Assembly (NCBI GenBank): GCA_000961655.1
Contig: LADR01000008.1
Span: forward strand, 1-64,000
Reading direction: 5' to 3'
Length of the DNA stretch: 64,000 nucleotides
Origin: Desulfatitalea sp. BRH_c12
GTDB taxonomy: Bacteria > Desulfobacterota > Desulfobacteria > Desulfobacterales > Desulfosarcinaceae
Positions 32,932-42,337 of the stretch are shown piece after piece. Every line of letters starts with the position of its first letter. Within the stretch, counting starts at the first letter, position 1. The position numbers and the translations under genes were made by a program. The notes beneath the pieces were generated by a model. That model did not search any database. It was given only the letters and a program-made list of their open reading frames with translations, and was not told the DNA's origin.

Positions 32932-35103
32932 ATGACCGCAGGCGATCACCATAATGATACCAACGTGCTTGTGACCTCCGCCATGGCTGCGCACGGCAGC
33001 CGCACGGTCAAGCATGCCAATACCTTTGCGGTTTTTGACGGCACCGGCGATATCAGCGCATTCGGGGCCAGCGGTGACCAAGGTATTTACCACAATGGCA
33101 CGCGTTTTTTATCCCACTATGCGTTTTTGATCGAAGCGGTCCGTCCCCTGCTGCTGAGTTCGGATATTACCCGCGATAATCACTTGGTCGCTGTGGACTT
33201 GACCAATCCCGATATCATGTCCGATGGGCAGATCAAAATTCACCGTGGAGATATCCATATCTTCCGGTCCAAGTTTCTCTGGCAGGGGCACTGTTATGAA
33301 AAATACCGCATCAAGAATTACGGTATTACACGTTTGGATTTCGAGGTCTGTGTTACTTTCGGATGCGATTTCGCCGATATCTTCGAGGTGCGCGGAATGG
33401 TCCGCGGACGCCGCGGTCGTATGGGCACGGCGCTGATCACCGATCGTACAATCGACCTTCCGTATGAGGGCATCGACGGTTTGAAGCGCGCGACGCGTAT
33501 CGAATTCTCACCTGTGCCAATGCTGCTGAATGAACAGCAGGCCGTGTTTTCCATATCGTTGGATGTGGCCGAAGAGATCGAAATTGGTGCGATCGTCGCA
33601 TGCATTCTGGATTCGGCCAAAGATAAACAGCCGTGTTCCGGCGCAGCGGCCTACGACGAATCCTCGCGTCTGCTCAAAATGGCGCGCGGACGCGAGTGCG
33701 ACATTTCGACATCCAACGACCAGTTCAATACTCTTCTGGAGAGGGCTATCAGCGATTTGCGCATGTTGCTGACCGAAGAGGAGAACGGCGTCTTATATCC
33801 CTATGCGGGCATTCCGTGGTTCTGTACACCTTTTGGCAGGGATGGGTTGATCACCGCCTTGGAAACATTGTGGTTCAATGCGGACATTGCCCGCGGTGTG
33901 CTCGAATACTTGGCGGCCCGGCAGGCCAAAAGCGACAATGTACGTCAGGACGCCGAGCCGGGCAAGATACTGCACGAAATCCGTATGGGAGAAATGACCA
34001 ATGCGGGCGAGCTGCCCTTTGCCAAATACTACGGCAGCGCGGATGCTACGCCTCTTTTTATTCTGTTGGCCGGCCGCTATCTGCAGCGTAGCGGCGACAC
34101 ATCCTTTGCGCGGCGGCTATGGCCCCATATTGAGCGTGCGCTGCATTGGATCGATACTTATGGCGATCGGGATGGGGATGGTTTTGTAGAGTATATGCGC
34201 AGGACCGAGCACGGCATTGAAAACCAGGCATGGAAAGACTCTAACGATTCGGTATTTCATCAGGACGGAATGTTGGCGCAGGCGCCTATAGCCATATGTG
34301 AAGTACAAGGATATGTCTACGCCGCCAAGCGGCAGGCCGCTTTCATGGCCGAGCATCTGGGATACATCGATATCGCCGGAGTCTTGCGACATCAAGCGGC
34401 CGATCTGAAGAAGAAGTTCGAGCATCATTTCTGGGACCCGACACTGCCGGGATATGTGATCGCCCTGGACAAAGACAAAAAGCCTTGTCGGGTAAGGTCT
34501 TCCAACATGGGACACTGCCTTTTTGCCGGAATTGCGTCTTCCGCCGGGGCTCGCGTTATTGCCGAGTTGCTCATGAACGATGTTTTTTTCAGCGGATGGG
34601 GCATCCGCACCCTGGCCCAGGGACAGGCGCGGTACAACCCAATGTCCTATCATAATGGGTCGATCTGGCCGCATGACAATGCCATGATCGCAGAAGGATT
34701 GGCCCGTTATGGATTCAAGCAGGAGACTGCCCGCGTTCTGACCGCCTTGTGTCACATGAGTCGTTTTACCGAACTGAACCGCTTTCCCGAACTTTTTTGC
34801 GGTTTTCGTCAACGTCCCAATCAGGGGCCGACCTTATACCCCGTGGCCTGTTCGCCCCAAGCCTGGTCGGCGGCGTCGATCTTTTCGCTGCTACAGTCCT
34901 GTCTGGGGCTGACCATCCAGGCGCCGACCGCCCGCCTTCATTTTAAACGGCCCTATCTTCCCGAAGAGTTGGATACGGTTACTATCCGGAACCTGGTTGT
35001 CGGCGACGGCGTTGTCGATCTGGCGGCCATCCGGCACGCAGGCGATGTCGGCATCCATGTGATCAAGCGCACGGGCAACATATCGGTGACGATAGATAAG
35101 TAA
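32932..35103 (+). CDS. Amylo-alpha-1,6-glucosidase / glycogen-debranching-type enzyme
   Basis: 723 residues. It is a two-domain protein: an N-terminal beta-rich domain (GDE_N type, about residues 25-225, with FAVFDGTGDISAFG and GIYHNGTRFLS) and a C-terminal (alpha/alpha)6 glucosidase-like barrel (about 260-715). Barrel landmarks are YAGIPWFCTPFGRDGL, the repeat-like DRDGDGFVEYMR and the C-terminal SYHNGSIWPHDNAMI. Such proteins debranch glycogen or act on related glucans. It is cytoplasmic. The gene is followed 10 bases later by a GT4 glycosyltransferase and is probably co-transcribed with it. Together with the GH13 enzyme at 40-42 kb this points to storage-glucan turnover. Confidence 0.88.
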   Translation: MTAGDHHNDTNVLVTSAMAAHGSRTVKHANTFAVFDGTGDISAFGASGDQGIYHNGTRFLSHYAFLIEAVRPLLLSSDITRDNHLVAVDLTNPDIMSDGQIKIHRGDIHIFRSKFLWQGHCYEKYRIKNYGITRLDFEVCVTFGCDFADIFEVRGMVRGRRGRMGTALITDRTIDLPYEGIDGLKRATRIEFSPVPMLLNEQQAVFSISLDVAEEIEIGAIVACILDSAKDKQPCSGAAAYDESSRLLKMARGRECDISTSNDQFNTLLERAISDLRMLLTEEENGVLYPYAGIPWFCTPFGRDGLITALETLWFNADIARGVLEYLAARQAKSDNVRQDAEPGKILHEIRMGEMTNAGELPFAKYYGSADATPLFILLAGRYLQRSGDTSFARRLWPHIERALHWIDTYGDRDGDGFVEYMRRTEHGIENQAWKDSNDSVFHQDGMLAQAPIAICEVQGYVYAAKRQAAFMAEHLGYIDIAGVLRHQAADLKKKFEHHFWDPTLPGYVIALDKDKKPCRVRSSNMGHCLFAGIASSAGARVIAELLMNDVFFSGWGIRTLAQGQARYNPMSYHNGSIWPHDNAMIAEGLARYGFKQETARVLTALCHMSRFTELNRFPELFCGFRQRPNQGPTLYPVACSPQAWSAASIFSLLQSCLGLTIQAPTARLHFKRPYLPEELDTVTIRNLVVGDGVVDLAAIRHAGDVGIHVIKRTGNISVTIDK

Positions 35104-35113
35104 TGGTGACAGG

Positions 35114-36202
35114 ATGCGAATCGCACAAGTGGCGCCTTTGATAGAAAGCGTACCGCCCCGATTTTATGGCGGCACCGAGCGGATCGTCTCTTACCTGACT
35201 GAAGCGCTGGTGCGCCGCGGGCATCACGTCACTCTTTTTGCCAGCGGCGAATCGATGACCCAGGCCCAGTTGGTCCCGGTGTGTCCGAAATCTTTGCGGC
35301 TCGACAGCAGTCATGCGGATCCTCTACCCTACTATACTTTATTGTTGGAGAAGCTTTGGCAACGCGCCGGCGATTTCGACATTATCCACAACCACGTGGA
35401 CTATCTGGCTTACCCCATGATCCGTAGAATTCGGGCCGCTGTGATCACGACGCTGCACGGACGCTTGGATCTTCCCGGTTTGGATGCGTTGTATCGCGAA
35501 TTCAGCGACATTGCCCTGGTTTCGATTTCCGATGATCAACGCAAACCGCTGCCCGACGTCAACTGGGTCGCCACTGTGCACCATGGATTGCCGCTGGACC
35601 AGTATGCATTGCACCCACATACCGGTGGGTATCTGGCTTTTCTGGGTAGAATGAGTCCTGAAAAGGGCGTTGATCGCGCCATTGAAATCGCCCGGCGGGC
35701 GGGCATGCCGCTGCGGATAGCGGCCAAGATCGATCCCAGCGAAAGGCATTATTACGAAGAAGAGATAAAACCGCTACTGTCCGACCCGTTGGTGACGTTT
35801 ATTGGTGAAATCAAGGATGCCGATAAGAATGAATTTCTGGGAAACGCACATGCCTTTCTTTTTCCGGTCGACTGGCCTGAACCGTTCGGCATTGCCTTGA
35901 TTGAAGCGATGGCCTGTGGCACGCCGGTGATTGCTTTTAATCGGGGTGCTGTGGGGGAACTGATGGTCGATGGGGTGACCGGTTTTCTGGTTGACACCGT
36001 TGAGGAAGCGGTCGCGGCCGTGCCCAAAATCGTCCAATTGGATCGCGTGCGGGTGCGAAGCGTGTTTGAAGAACGTTTCGATGCCGAGCGCATGGCCGAG
36101 GATTATCTGTCCATATACCGCAGTCGGTTGATGTGGCAAGGCATACAGTATGGCAGCGAGGATACGGCGTACGGCGCGGATGGGCGAAAAAGCGCCCTGT
36201 GA
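35114..36202 (+). CDS. GT4-family glycosyltransferase
   Basis: 362 residues, GT-B fold. The start RIAQVAPLIESVPPRFYGGT, with a glycine-rich nucleotide-binding loop, and the C-terminal domain with PEPFGIALIEAMACGTPVIA (catalytic EX7E element) are both visible. It uses a nucleotide-sugar donor; acceptor unknown. The ATG lies 10 bases after the debranching enzyme stop, with GGTGACAGG as ribosome site, so translation is likely coupled. The pairing with a debranching enzyme is often seen for glucan or trehalose-type sugar synthesis, but the donor cannot be inferred from the sequence alone. Confidence 0.88.
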   Translation: MRIAQVAPLIESVPPRFYGGTERIVSYLTEALVRRGHHVTLFASGESMTQAQLVPVCPKSLRLDSSHADPLPYYTLLLEKLWQRAGDFDIIHNHVDYLAYPMIRRIRAAVITTLHGRLDLPGLDALYREFSDIALVSISDDQRKPLPDVNWVATVHHGLPLDQYALHPHTGGYLAFLGRMSPEKGVDRAIEIARRAGMPLRIAAKIDPSERHYYEEEIKPLLSDPLVTFIGEIKDADKNEFLGNAHAFLFPVDWPEPFGIALIEAMACGTPVIAFNRGAVGELMVDGVTGFLVDTVEEAVAAVPKIVQLDRVRVRSVFEERFDAERMAEDYLSIYRSRLMWQGIQYGSEDTAYGADGRKSAL

Positions 36203-36361
36203 GTCCGGATGCCTGCAAGGGCCTTAGGGTTTCTCTGCCCTAAAATAGGGTAAATTCCTTATTGTATTCGTTGGCGCCAAATTAGAAGGTTTTCAAAAAT
36301 CATCAGGCTGACGGTTATGGACGTAAAAGTGCCCAAGGCCTGAGTCGAACAGAAAGTTGCG

Positions 36362-37207
36362 ATGCAAAGCACGATAGGGTCCATAAAAACGCATCGGCTC
36401 TGGTATCTGGCGGTTGGCGTGCTGGCGGTCGTCCTCATTGGACTGATCGATCGGCACAGCGGCGGGCAATCCAGCTTTATGCTGCTGTACCTGTTTCCGG
36501 TGTCGCTGTCTGCTTGGCTATACGGGCGACTTTGCGGATTGATTACAGCCGTGGCCAGCACGGTCATCGGGATACTTCCGGCGGCCGTCGGCGTTGCCCA
36601 GTCGGCCACGCAGCATCGCATTATGGCTGACGGCATGATCGCCCTGGCCGTGTTTGCCATGGCGGCCTTCTGGGTGACCCGCCTGAAGCGGACCATCCGA
36701 AACGAGCAACTGCTGGCACGCACCGATTATACGACGGGGGCGGTGAATACCCGCTACTTTCACGACTTGACTGAAATGGAGATTCGACGTTTCAGACGCT
36801 ACCAGCATCCTTTCACGGTGGCCTTCATCGATCTGGATAATTTCAAAGTCGTCAATGACAGTCTGGGGCATCAGGCCGGCGATGACGTCCTGCGTATTGT
36901 GACCCAAACGCTGCGTATGAATTTGCGCGATACGGATACCGTTGCCCGGATGGGCGGCGATGAGTTTGCATTGCTTTTGCCTGAAACCGGCGAAGAAGAA
37001 GCGCACTCCGTGCTGTCCCACCTCCAGGGGCATCTGCTGGCGGCGATGCGTAAGATCAAGCTGCCGGTTACTTTCAGTGTCGGGGTGGTCACCTACCATG
37101 CCGTTCCGGATACCGTGGAAGAGATTGTGCGCCGTGCGGACGATCTGATGTACTCGGTGAAACGTGGTGGAAAAAACCGGGTGGCTTTTAATGTCGTCGC
37201 CGCTTAA
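36362..37207 (+). CDS. Membrane-anchored diguanylate cyclase
   Basis: 281 residues. The N-terminal 110 residues have four or so membrane spans (YLAVGVLAVVLIGLID, FMLLYLFPVSLSAWLYG, and others) and then a short linker. The GGDEF domain (about 120-280) has an intact active site in RMGGDEFALLLPET, and the feedback I-site RDTD lies five residues before it. It should therefore make c-di-GMP and be product-inhibited. There is no EAL partner. The signal sensed by the membrane part is unknown. It converges with the acyltransferase gene, with only eight bases between the stops. The PilZ-like protein 4 kb upstream could in principle be a target, though its motif is incomplete. Confidence 0.92.
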   Translation: MQSTIGSIKTHRLWYLAVGVLAVVLIGLIDRHSGGQSSFMLLYLFPVSLSAWLYGRLCGLITAVASTVIGILPAAVGVAQSATQHRIMADGMIALAVFAMAAFWVTRLKRTIRNEQLLARTDYTTGAVNTRYFHDLTEMEIRRFRRYQHPFTVAFIDLDNFKVVNDSLGHQAGDDVLRIVTQTLRMNLRDTDTVARMGGDEFALLLPETGEEEAHSVLSHLQGHLLAAMRKIKLPVTFSVGVVTYHAVPDTVEEIVRRADDLMYSVKRGGKNRVAFNVVAA

Positions 37208-37215
37208 AAATAAGG

Positions 37216-38103
37216 TCAACTGCTAAGACCATCGATGCATCGATCTTTTTCTTCCCACAAGCGATTGAGCCACGTTTGAAAGGATTCCCTGAATACGGAA
37301 TCGTTGGCATAATCACCCATCAAGTCGGCGGTGACCGGAAGCGATTTGACTTGTACGGTCACTTTACGGATCTTGCCGCACACGAATGCCCAAAAACTAC
37401 GCGGTCCCTCGGAGTAGATGATCGTGACATCCAGAATGCGATGGATCTGGCCTTGCATAGCGCTCAGCACAAAGGCCGCGCCACCGGCTTTGGGTTTGAG
37501 TAGATGGGTGTAGGGTGACTGCTGGCGCTTCCGTTTGGTTCGGTTGAAACGTGTGCCTTCGACAAAGTTCATGATCGAAATCGGCGTCGTTTTGAATTTC
37601 TGGCACGCTTTGCGTGTGATTTCCATATCGGCGCCTTTCAGATGAGGGTTCTTGCTAAGAAAACTGCTTGAGTAGCGCTTGATAAAAGGAAAATCCAGCG
37701 CCCACCATGCCTGGCCCAGCACCGGGAACCAGAACAATTCTTTTTTAATAAAAAATTTAAGAAAAGGGATCTTACGGTTGAATATGCGCTGCAGGATCAA
37801 AATATCGACCCAGGATTGGTGATTGGCCAGGACAAGGTACCACTCAGAACGCTGCAGGGCATCGGTGCCCTGCACATCCAGGCGTGTCCGGCCGGTCAGT
37901 TTCTGATTCAAGTTGTTCATCGAAATCCAATTCTCAGCGATTCCGTGGGCAATGCAACTGCATAGCCGCCGCCAGGATTCGGCGGGCACCAATGCGCGAA
38001 AGGCAACCACGATGAAGAGCAGCCCGCACCAAAAAAGCGTATTGAATGCATAGATGATAAGAGAGAGCACGCCGCGTGCTATTTCAAGTAAAGAGCTGGA
38101 CAT
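37216..38103 (-). CDS. 1-acyl-glycerol-3-phosphate acyltransferase-like protein (PlsC/YihG type)
   Basis: 295 residues from the ATG at 38103, with GGAG upstream; the open frame reaches further back to 38424 but that part overlaps the preceding helicase gene. It transfers acyl chains to lysophospholipids at the inner membrane. An N-terminal membrane helix (LIIYAFNTLFWCGLLFIVVAF) is followed by the catalytic NHQSWVD (HX4D), then FVEGTRF and the PFIKRYS segment. The length and sequence are closest to the YihG subgroup, which uses polyunsaturated or specific acyl donors. It lies 82 bases downstream of the helicase gene on the same strand and could be read from the same transcript. Confidence 0.85.
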   Translation of the reverse strand: MSSSLLEIARGVLSLIIYAFNTLFWCGLLFIVVAFRALVPAESWRRLCSCIAHGIAENWISMNNLNQKLTGRTRLDVQGTDALQRSEWYLVLANHQSWVDILILQRIFNRKIPFLKFFIKKELFWFPVLGQAWWALDFPFIKRYSSSFLSKNPHLKGADMEITRKACQKFKTTPISIMNFVEGTRFNRTKRKRQQSPYTHLLKPKAGGAAFVLSAMQGQIHRILDVTIIYSEGPRSFWAFVCGKIRKVTVQVKSLPVTADLMGDYANDSVFRESFQTWLNRLWEEKDRCIDGLSS

Positions 38104-38185
38104 CTCTAGACTCCATTGCCCGTGGCCCATTGGCCCGGTGCCGCGTTTTTCGCAAATCTGATGGTTGAATTGCTTAACTTTCCAC

Positions 38186-39823
38186 TTAGGCCCTTTGAAT
38201 ACTGATTCTTTGCCTGCCAATATGATAGGCTTTCGTTTGGGCCAGGACCCGGTCGGCCAAATCCTCGGGTACGTCGACAAAAGTGGTTCGATCTTCGATT
38301 CGGATCTTACCGATGCTTTGGCCGGGAATATCGGCATGGTGAGAGAGGCTGCCGACCACATGGCTGATCCGGATTCCGTCAGCCTTGCCGCTGTCCAGGG
38401 CCAATCGCACCATGCCCTTTTCATGCGAAGAGCGGCCCGTTTGGATTTCAGTTGCCCGCTTTACGCGTTTTACGGAAGCACGGGCCGGTTTGGGGCGATC
38501 TTCGCGCACATCCGACAGCGGCATGATCGGGCGCTGCTTTTCTTCGGACCGGATCAGCTTAAAGGCCGCCGCAGCGATCTCGTTTGCGTCGTGTCCTTGT
38601 TCGACCAAATTCGTGACCATATCGCGTTCTCGCTGGCAGCGGCCGCGGCGCAGCCACACCATCATCTTTTCGACCAGGCCTGAGTCTCGCTGCGTCTGGA
38701 TCTCCTCTTCAGACGGCAGCTGGGACTGAACCATCTTCTGCTTGGTGTATGCCTCTATTTTGCGCAGAAACCAGCGTTCGCGTGGCGTGAGCAGAGAGAT
38801 GGCAATGCCCGATTTACCGGCACGGCCGGTGCGCCCGATGCGATGCACATACAATTCAGGGTCCTGCGGCAGATCGTAGTTGAAGACATGCGAGACGTGG
38901 TCAATATCCAGCCCGCGCGCAGCCACATCAGTGGCCACCAGTACTTTGATCTGGTTGTTGCGGAAGCGCTGCAGCACCCGCTCCCGCGAATCCTGATTCA
39001 AATCGCCGTTGAGCACTTCCGCCGCGAATCCGCGAGTGACCAGTTCGTTGGCCAATTCGCCGGTGCCCAGGCGCGTTCGTGAAAAGACCAGGGCGCTGAC
39101 AATCGGCTCCACTTCAAATAAACGGGTGAGGGCGGCCATGCGCTCATTCTCATTGATAAGGTAGTAGCGTTGCTCTACTGTGTCTACGGTCAATTGCCTG
39201 GGGCCCATGGTGAAGGCCTGGGGATCGCGCAGGTATCGATTGGCCAGTGTGCGGATGGGGCCGGGCAGGGTGGCTGAAAAGAGTGCGGTGTGGCGATTGG
39301 CCGGGGTTGCTTCCAGGATGGCTTCAATATCCGCGACAAAACCCATGCTGAGCATCTCATCGGCTTCATCCAGGACCACCGTGGACACAGCGCTCAGATC
39401 CAGTACTGCCTTTTCGATCAGATCGAGCAAGCGGCCGGGGGTTCCAACCACCACATCGACCCCCTTTCTCAAACGATTGATTTGCTCGCTGTAGGGCTGG
39501 CCGCCATAAACCGCCAGCACGCGCACGCCGACTTTTTTTCCATATTGGGCCATGGCTTGGCTGACCTGCAGGGCCAGTTCCCGTGTGGGGGCCAGGATCA
39601 GGCTTTGCACGTGCTTCTTGCCGGGTTGCAGGGTCTGTAAAATAGGCAGGCAGAAAGCGGCTGTTTTGCCGGAGCCGGTTTGCGACTGGCCGATCACATC
39701 TCGGCCGGCCAGCATGGCCGGAATGATTTCGGATTGAATGGGGGTCGGGGCGCTATAGCCCTTTTCGGTCAACGTCTGCACCAAATCGGGGTGCAGGTTC
39801 AGCATAGTGAAAGATTGGTCCAT
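38186..39823 (-). CDS. deaD: DEAD-box RNA helicase with DbpA-type RNA-binding domain
   Basis: 545 residues. All helicase motifs are present: Q motif (PTPIQ), motif I SQTGSGKT, Ia PTREL, Ib TPGR, II DEAD, III SAT, IV-V, and VI HRIGRTGRAG. The tail after residue about 440 contains an RRM-like DbpA RNA-binding domain (VRLALDSGKADGIRISHVVG). This makes it a CsdA/DeaD-type helicase for ribosome assembly and RNA turnover, often cold-induced. The ATG at 39823 follows a purine-rich GGAG-like site. The gene has a 433-base upstream gap containing a strong hairpin. The C-terminal linker is charged and basic (KRVKRATEIQTGRSSH). Confidence 0.92.
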   Translation of the reverse strand: MDQSFTMLNLHPDLVQTLTEKGYSAPTPIQSEIIPAMLAGRDVIGQSQTGSGKTAAFCLPILQTLQPGKKHVQSLILAPTRELALQVSQAMAQYGKKVGVRVLAVYGGQPYSEQINRLRKGVDVVVGTPGRLLDLIEKAVLDLSAVSTVVLDEADEMLSMGFVADIEAILEATPANRHTALFSATLPGPIRTLANRYLRDPQAFTMGPRQLTVDTVEQRYYLINENERMAALTRLFEVEPIVSALVFSRTRLGTGELANELVTRGFAAEVLNGDLNQDSRERVLQRFRNNQIKVLVATDVAARGLDIDHVSHVFNYDLPQDPELYVHRIGRTGRAGKSGIAISLLTPRERWFLRKIEAYTKQKMVQSQLPSEEEIQTQRDSGLVEKMMVWLRRGRCQRERDMVTNLVEQGHDANEIAAAAFKLIRSEEKQRPIMPLSDVREDRPKPARASVKRVKRATEIQTGRSSHEKGMVRLALDSGKADGIRISHVVGSLSHHADIPGQSIGKIRIEDRTTFVDVPEDLADRVLAQTKAYHIGRQRISIQRA

Positions 39824-39926
39824 GATAGACTCCTGTGTGTAGTCGATGTCGCAGCCCTTTTCAGGACTGCAACGCTGTGTCGGTCAACAGCCGACCCATC
39901 TACATCCAAGAGCCATCTGTCGCCAC

Positions 39927-39961
39927 AAAAACACCCGATCGACGGCATTGTCGATCGGGTG
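39927..39961 (-). terminator. Strong hairpin with T-run upstream of deaD
   Basis: The perfect 12-bp stem pairs CACCCGATCGAC (39932-39943) with GTCGATCGGGTG (39950-39961), loop of six. Read on the minus strand it is followed by five T. It could end transcripts from the GH13 gene, 296 bases upstream on that strand, or act as an attenuator in the deaD leader. Confidence 0.65.
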
Positions 39962-40105
39962 AGCTATTCATCTCGCGGATCTCAAAATCCGATATCCCTT
40001 TCATATCACCTTTTTGCAAAAGGGCAAGGGGATTTTTCAGGGCAATCGCATGTAAAAAACCTCTCTCAGGAGACCCAAATTCGTTTTCGGGGTTAGCACG
40101 GAAGA

Positions 40106-40150
40106 GGTGATCCGGGTGGGTGGTGGCGCGGACCACCCACCCGGATCACC
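40106..40150. repeat. Perfect inverted repeat: core of the MITE-like family
   Basis: The 19-bp arms GGTGATCCGGGTGGGTGGT (40106-40124) and its exact reverse complement (40132-40150) flank a 7-base loop. The arms match the core arms of the 293-bp element at 62965-63257 and the half copy at 54278-54410. It lies between the GH13 gene and deaD. Confidence 0.8.
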
Positions 40151-40256
40151 GGATTTCAGCACGATAGATATTGAGCCAAGTAAAGAATCTCATAACTGCA
40201 CGCTACGTGCCAAGGTTTACATGCGATGGCCCTGCTGAGAACAGGCCCTTGCCTTG

Positions 40257-42116
40257 CTATAGGCGCCATATCCGTCCATAATTGGATGGTATTTCTATGT
40301 GACGCGTCTGGCCCGCCTGCACCTGGTCGATGTTGAGGTTTGCATCTTCGTCACCGTGCAGCATTTCCTTGTAATCACCGCCTTGCGTGAACGTAAAGGG
40401 CACGAACTGGGTTTCATCGCTGAAATTCAGGGCCACCAAACTGATGTGTTCGGCATCCTGGCGATGAAAAATGAGCACGCCTCTGGATTGGTAGTGGTCG
40501 TGGTGATTGTAAAAGTAATGCTCGCCATGTCGAAACTCGGATTCAGTATTGCGCAGCGACAAGAGTTTGCGAAAAAGGGCGATCATCGCTCGGCCGATCG
40601 GATCGTAAAAATAATCCCAGCGCACCGGTCGCAGCAGCATGACACGCCCCCATCCGTTGTGGGGGATAAAGTAATTTTCACCCAACTCCTGGCCTTGCCA
40701 GATCAGGGGGATGCCTTTGGCGGTCATCAGGGCAATCAAATAGGGTTGCAGTTTGTACCAGCGCTCGCGGTTGCCTTCCTGTAGCAGGATGTTGTCTTTT
40801 TCCCATAAGCCGAAATTGCAGATGAAACGGGAATGGTCGTGGTTTTCGATATACTGCAGCGCGCTCTTGGGCACAATATCCGTATTGTGGATCGCCACTG
40901 CCGGATACCCATTCAATCCCAAGTGCAGACCCAGATCACCAACAGCATTCCACTGCCCGTGGGCTACCGCGGTGGCCGCGCCCAAGGTTCCATTTTGCCA
41001 GGTACAATTGCTGTACGTTTTTTGTACGATTTCCACCGGCCCTTCGAGTTGTTCGGCGCATTGAATCAGTGTCATCTCCGGGCCATTTTGAAAACGCAAC
41101 CAGTGATATCCCTGCGGGATTTTGGCCTTGACGGTCTGATACGTCTGATAGGTCAGATCGGCGTAGCCTTTGCCCATGGGGCCGTCCCAATAGTTGGGCA
41201 CGCAATCGTAGCGGAACCCATCGCAATGGTATGTGTCCAGCCAGTGATAATTTACCGTGTAGAAATAGTCGCGCGTGAAATCGCGGTTGAAGTCCGTGCT
41301 TTCGCCAAAAAGGTCTTTGGCGAATGTCCCCATGAAAGGGTTCTGATCGTAACGCAATGCGCGATACAGATAAGCATAGGGAAACTGGCTGCTGGTATGT
41401 CCGTATACGACATCCAGGATCACGGCGATACCCCGTTGGTGGGCTGCGTCGATAAATTGCTGCAGATCGCGACGTTTGCCGAAGCGCTCATCCACCCCGA
41501 AATAACCGACAGGCAGAAATCCCCAGTCGATGGTGTTGGAGACATTGGAAACCGGCATGATTTCCAGGCAGTTGACGCCCAGATCCTGGAGGTAATCCAG
41601 CTTGGCCCGCGCACCCGGCAGATCGTTGCCGAATTCGGCCAGCATCAGTTCATAGATCACCAGGTCCTGCAACAACGGCGTTCTCCAAAGACTTTCCTGA
41701 TGGCTCCAGGCATACGCGTCATACCCCAAAGTGAACGCCGACAGCTTGCCGGTGCCGAATTCGCGGGCGAACGGATCGATGATCCAGTCAATTTCCAGCC
41801 CTGTATGCGGGTTTCGCAAAAAGAAGCGATAGACATAGCGACCCGGTTCACCCCAGGCGGAGTGCGCGTGTGGGCGCTCGGCCGGGTCGATGCGCAGTTC
41901 GCAGGACCAATAATCTCCATACTCAGGGTCAATGCTGTGCTGCAGCGCAAACAGCAGCGGCGGTATGGTCTGGATGAATTGGTCTTTTTCGTGGATGATT
42001 TTCACATACAGGCGATGGCCGTGCTCCTCGGACACCCACGGCAGGTACACGCCAAAAGCGACCGTGTGGTCGGCCTTTTCCCTGGGACCTAATTTATGCA
42101 AAGGCATCAGCTGCAT
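40257..42116 (-). CDS. GH13 alpha-amylase-family enzyme
   Basis: 619 residues. There is an N-terminal beta domain (about 15-125, CBM48-like, with WGEPGRYVYRFFL) followed by a TIM barrel. Conserved GH13 regions are DVVYGHTS, DGFRYDCVP with the nucleophile near D303, an acid/base candidate in AEQLEGP, and ENHDHSR. The C-terminal beta domain is present. It resembles glucan-branching or maltooligosyl-trehalose trehalohydrolase-like enzymes more than secreted amylases, as no signal peptide is present. It is cytosolic and probably acts on stored glucan with the debranching enzyme at 32.9 kb. Precise subfamily and product are not certain. It is the first gene of its transcript. Confidence 0.85.
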   Translation of the reverse strand: MQLMPLHKLGPREKADHTVAFGVYLPWVSEEHGHRLYVKIIHEKDQFIQTIPPLLFALQHSIDPEYGDYWSCELRIDPAERPHAHSAWGEPGRYVYRFFLRNPHTGLEIDWIIDPFAREFGTGKLSAFTLGYDAYAWSHQESLWRTPLLQDLVIYELMLAEFGNDLPGARAKLDYLQDLGVNCLEIMPVSNVSNTIDWGFLPVGYFGVDERFGKRRDLQQFIDAAHQRGIAVILDVVYGHTSSQFPYAYLYRALRYDQNPFMGTFAKDLFGESTDFNRDFTRDYFYTVNYHWLDTYHCDGFRYDCVPNYWDGPMGKGYADLTYQTYQTVKAKIPQGYHWLRFQNGPEMTLIQCAEQLEGPVEIVQKTYSNCTWQNGTLGAATAVAHGQWNAVGDLGLHLGLNGYPAVAIHNTDIVPKSALQYIENHDHSRFICNFGLWEKDNILLQEGNRERWYKLQPYLIALMTAKGIPLIWQGQELGENYFIPHNGWGRVMLLRPVRWDYFYDPIGRAMIALFRKLLSLRNTESEFRHGEHYFYNHHDHYQSRGVLIFHRQDAEHISLVALNFSDETQFVPFTFTQGGDYKEMLHGDEDANLNIDQVQAGQTRHIEIPSNYGRIWRL

Positions 42117-42281
42117 GGTCCACCTTTTGCCGATTTACCCGCATTTTCTTGCGGGGCTGCGGAATTTTTGGTTTATGGGGGGTGCAAAGGTTACGGAAAA
42201 GAATAGGCCAGGAATTTTCTGATGGATATTCGTGCAGCATGCTATTTGGCGAAGGTTGGGAATGTAGGCGGGTCACGTATT

Positions 42282-42312
42282 AAAAAAGCCCCTCCGGTAA
42301 ATCGGAGGGGCT
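42282..42312 (-). terminator. Terminator after acsE
   Basis: The 10-bp stem pairs AGCCCCTCCG (42287-42296) with CGGAGGGGCT (42303-42312). Read on the minus strand it is followed by a run of six T. It lies 26 bases downstream of acsE. Confidence 0.85.
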
Positions 42313-42337
42313 GGATCGCAACGACTGAGGCTGGTGA

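Noticed and set aside
37216-38424. 402-residue acyltransferase starting at 38424
   Set aside because: The extra 107 residues overlap the helicase gene in another frame and have no family similarity.
40833-42092. 419-codon frame antisense to the GH13 enzyme
   Set aside because: The GH13 frame carries all catalytic motifs; the antisense frame is a shadow.
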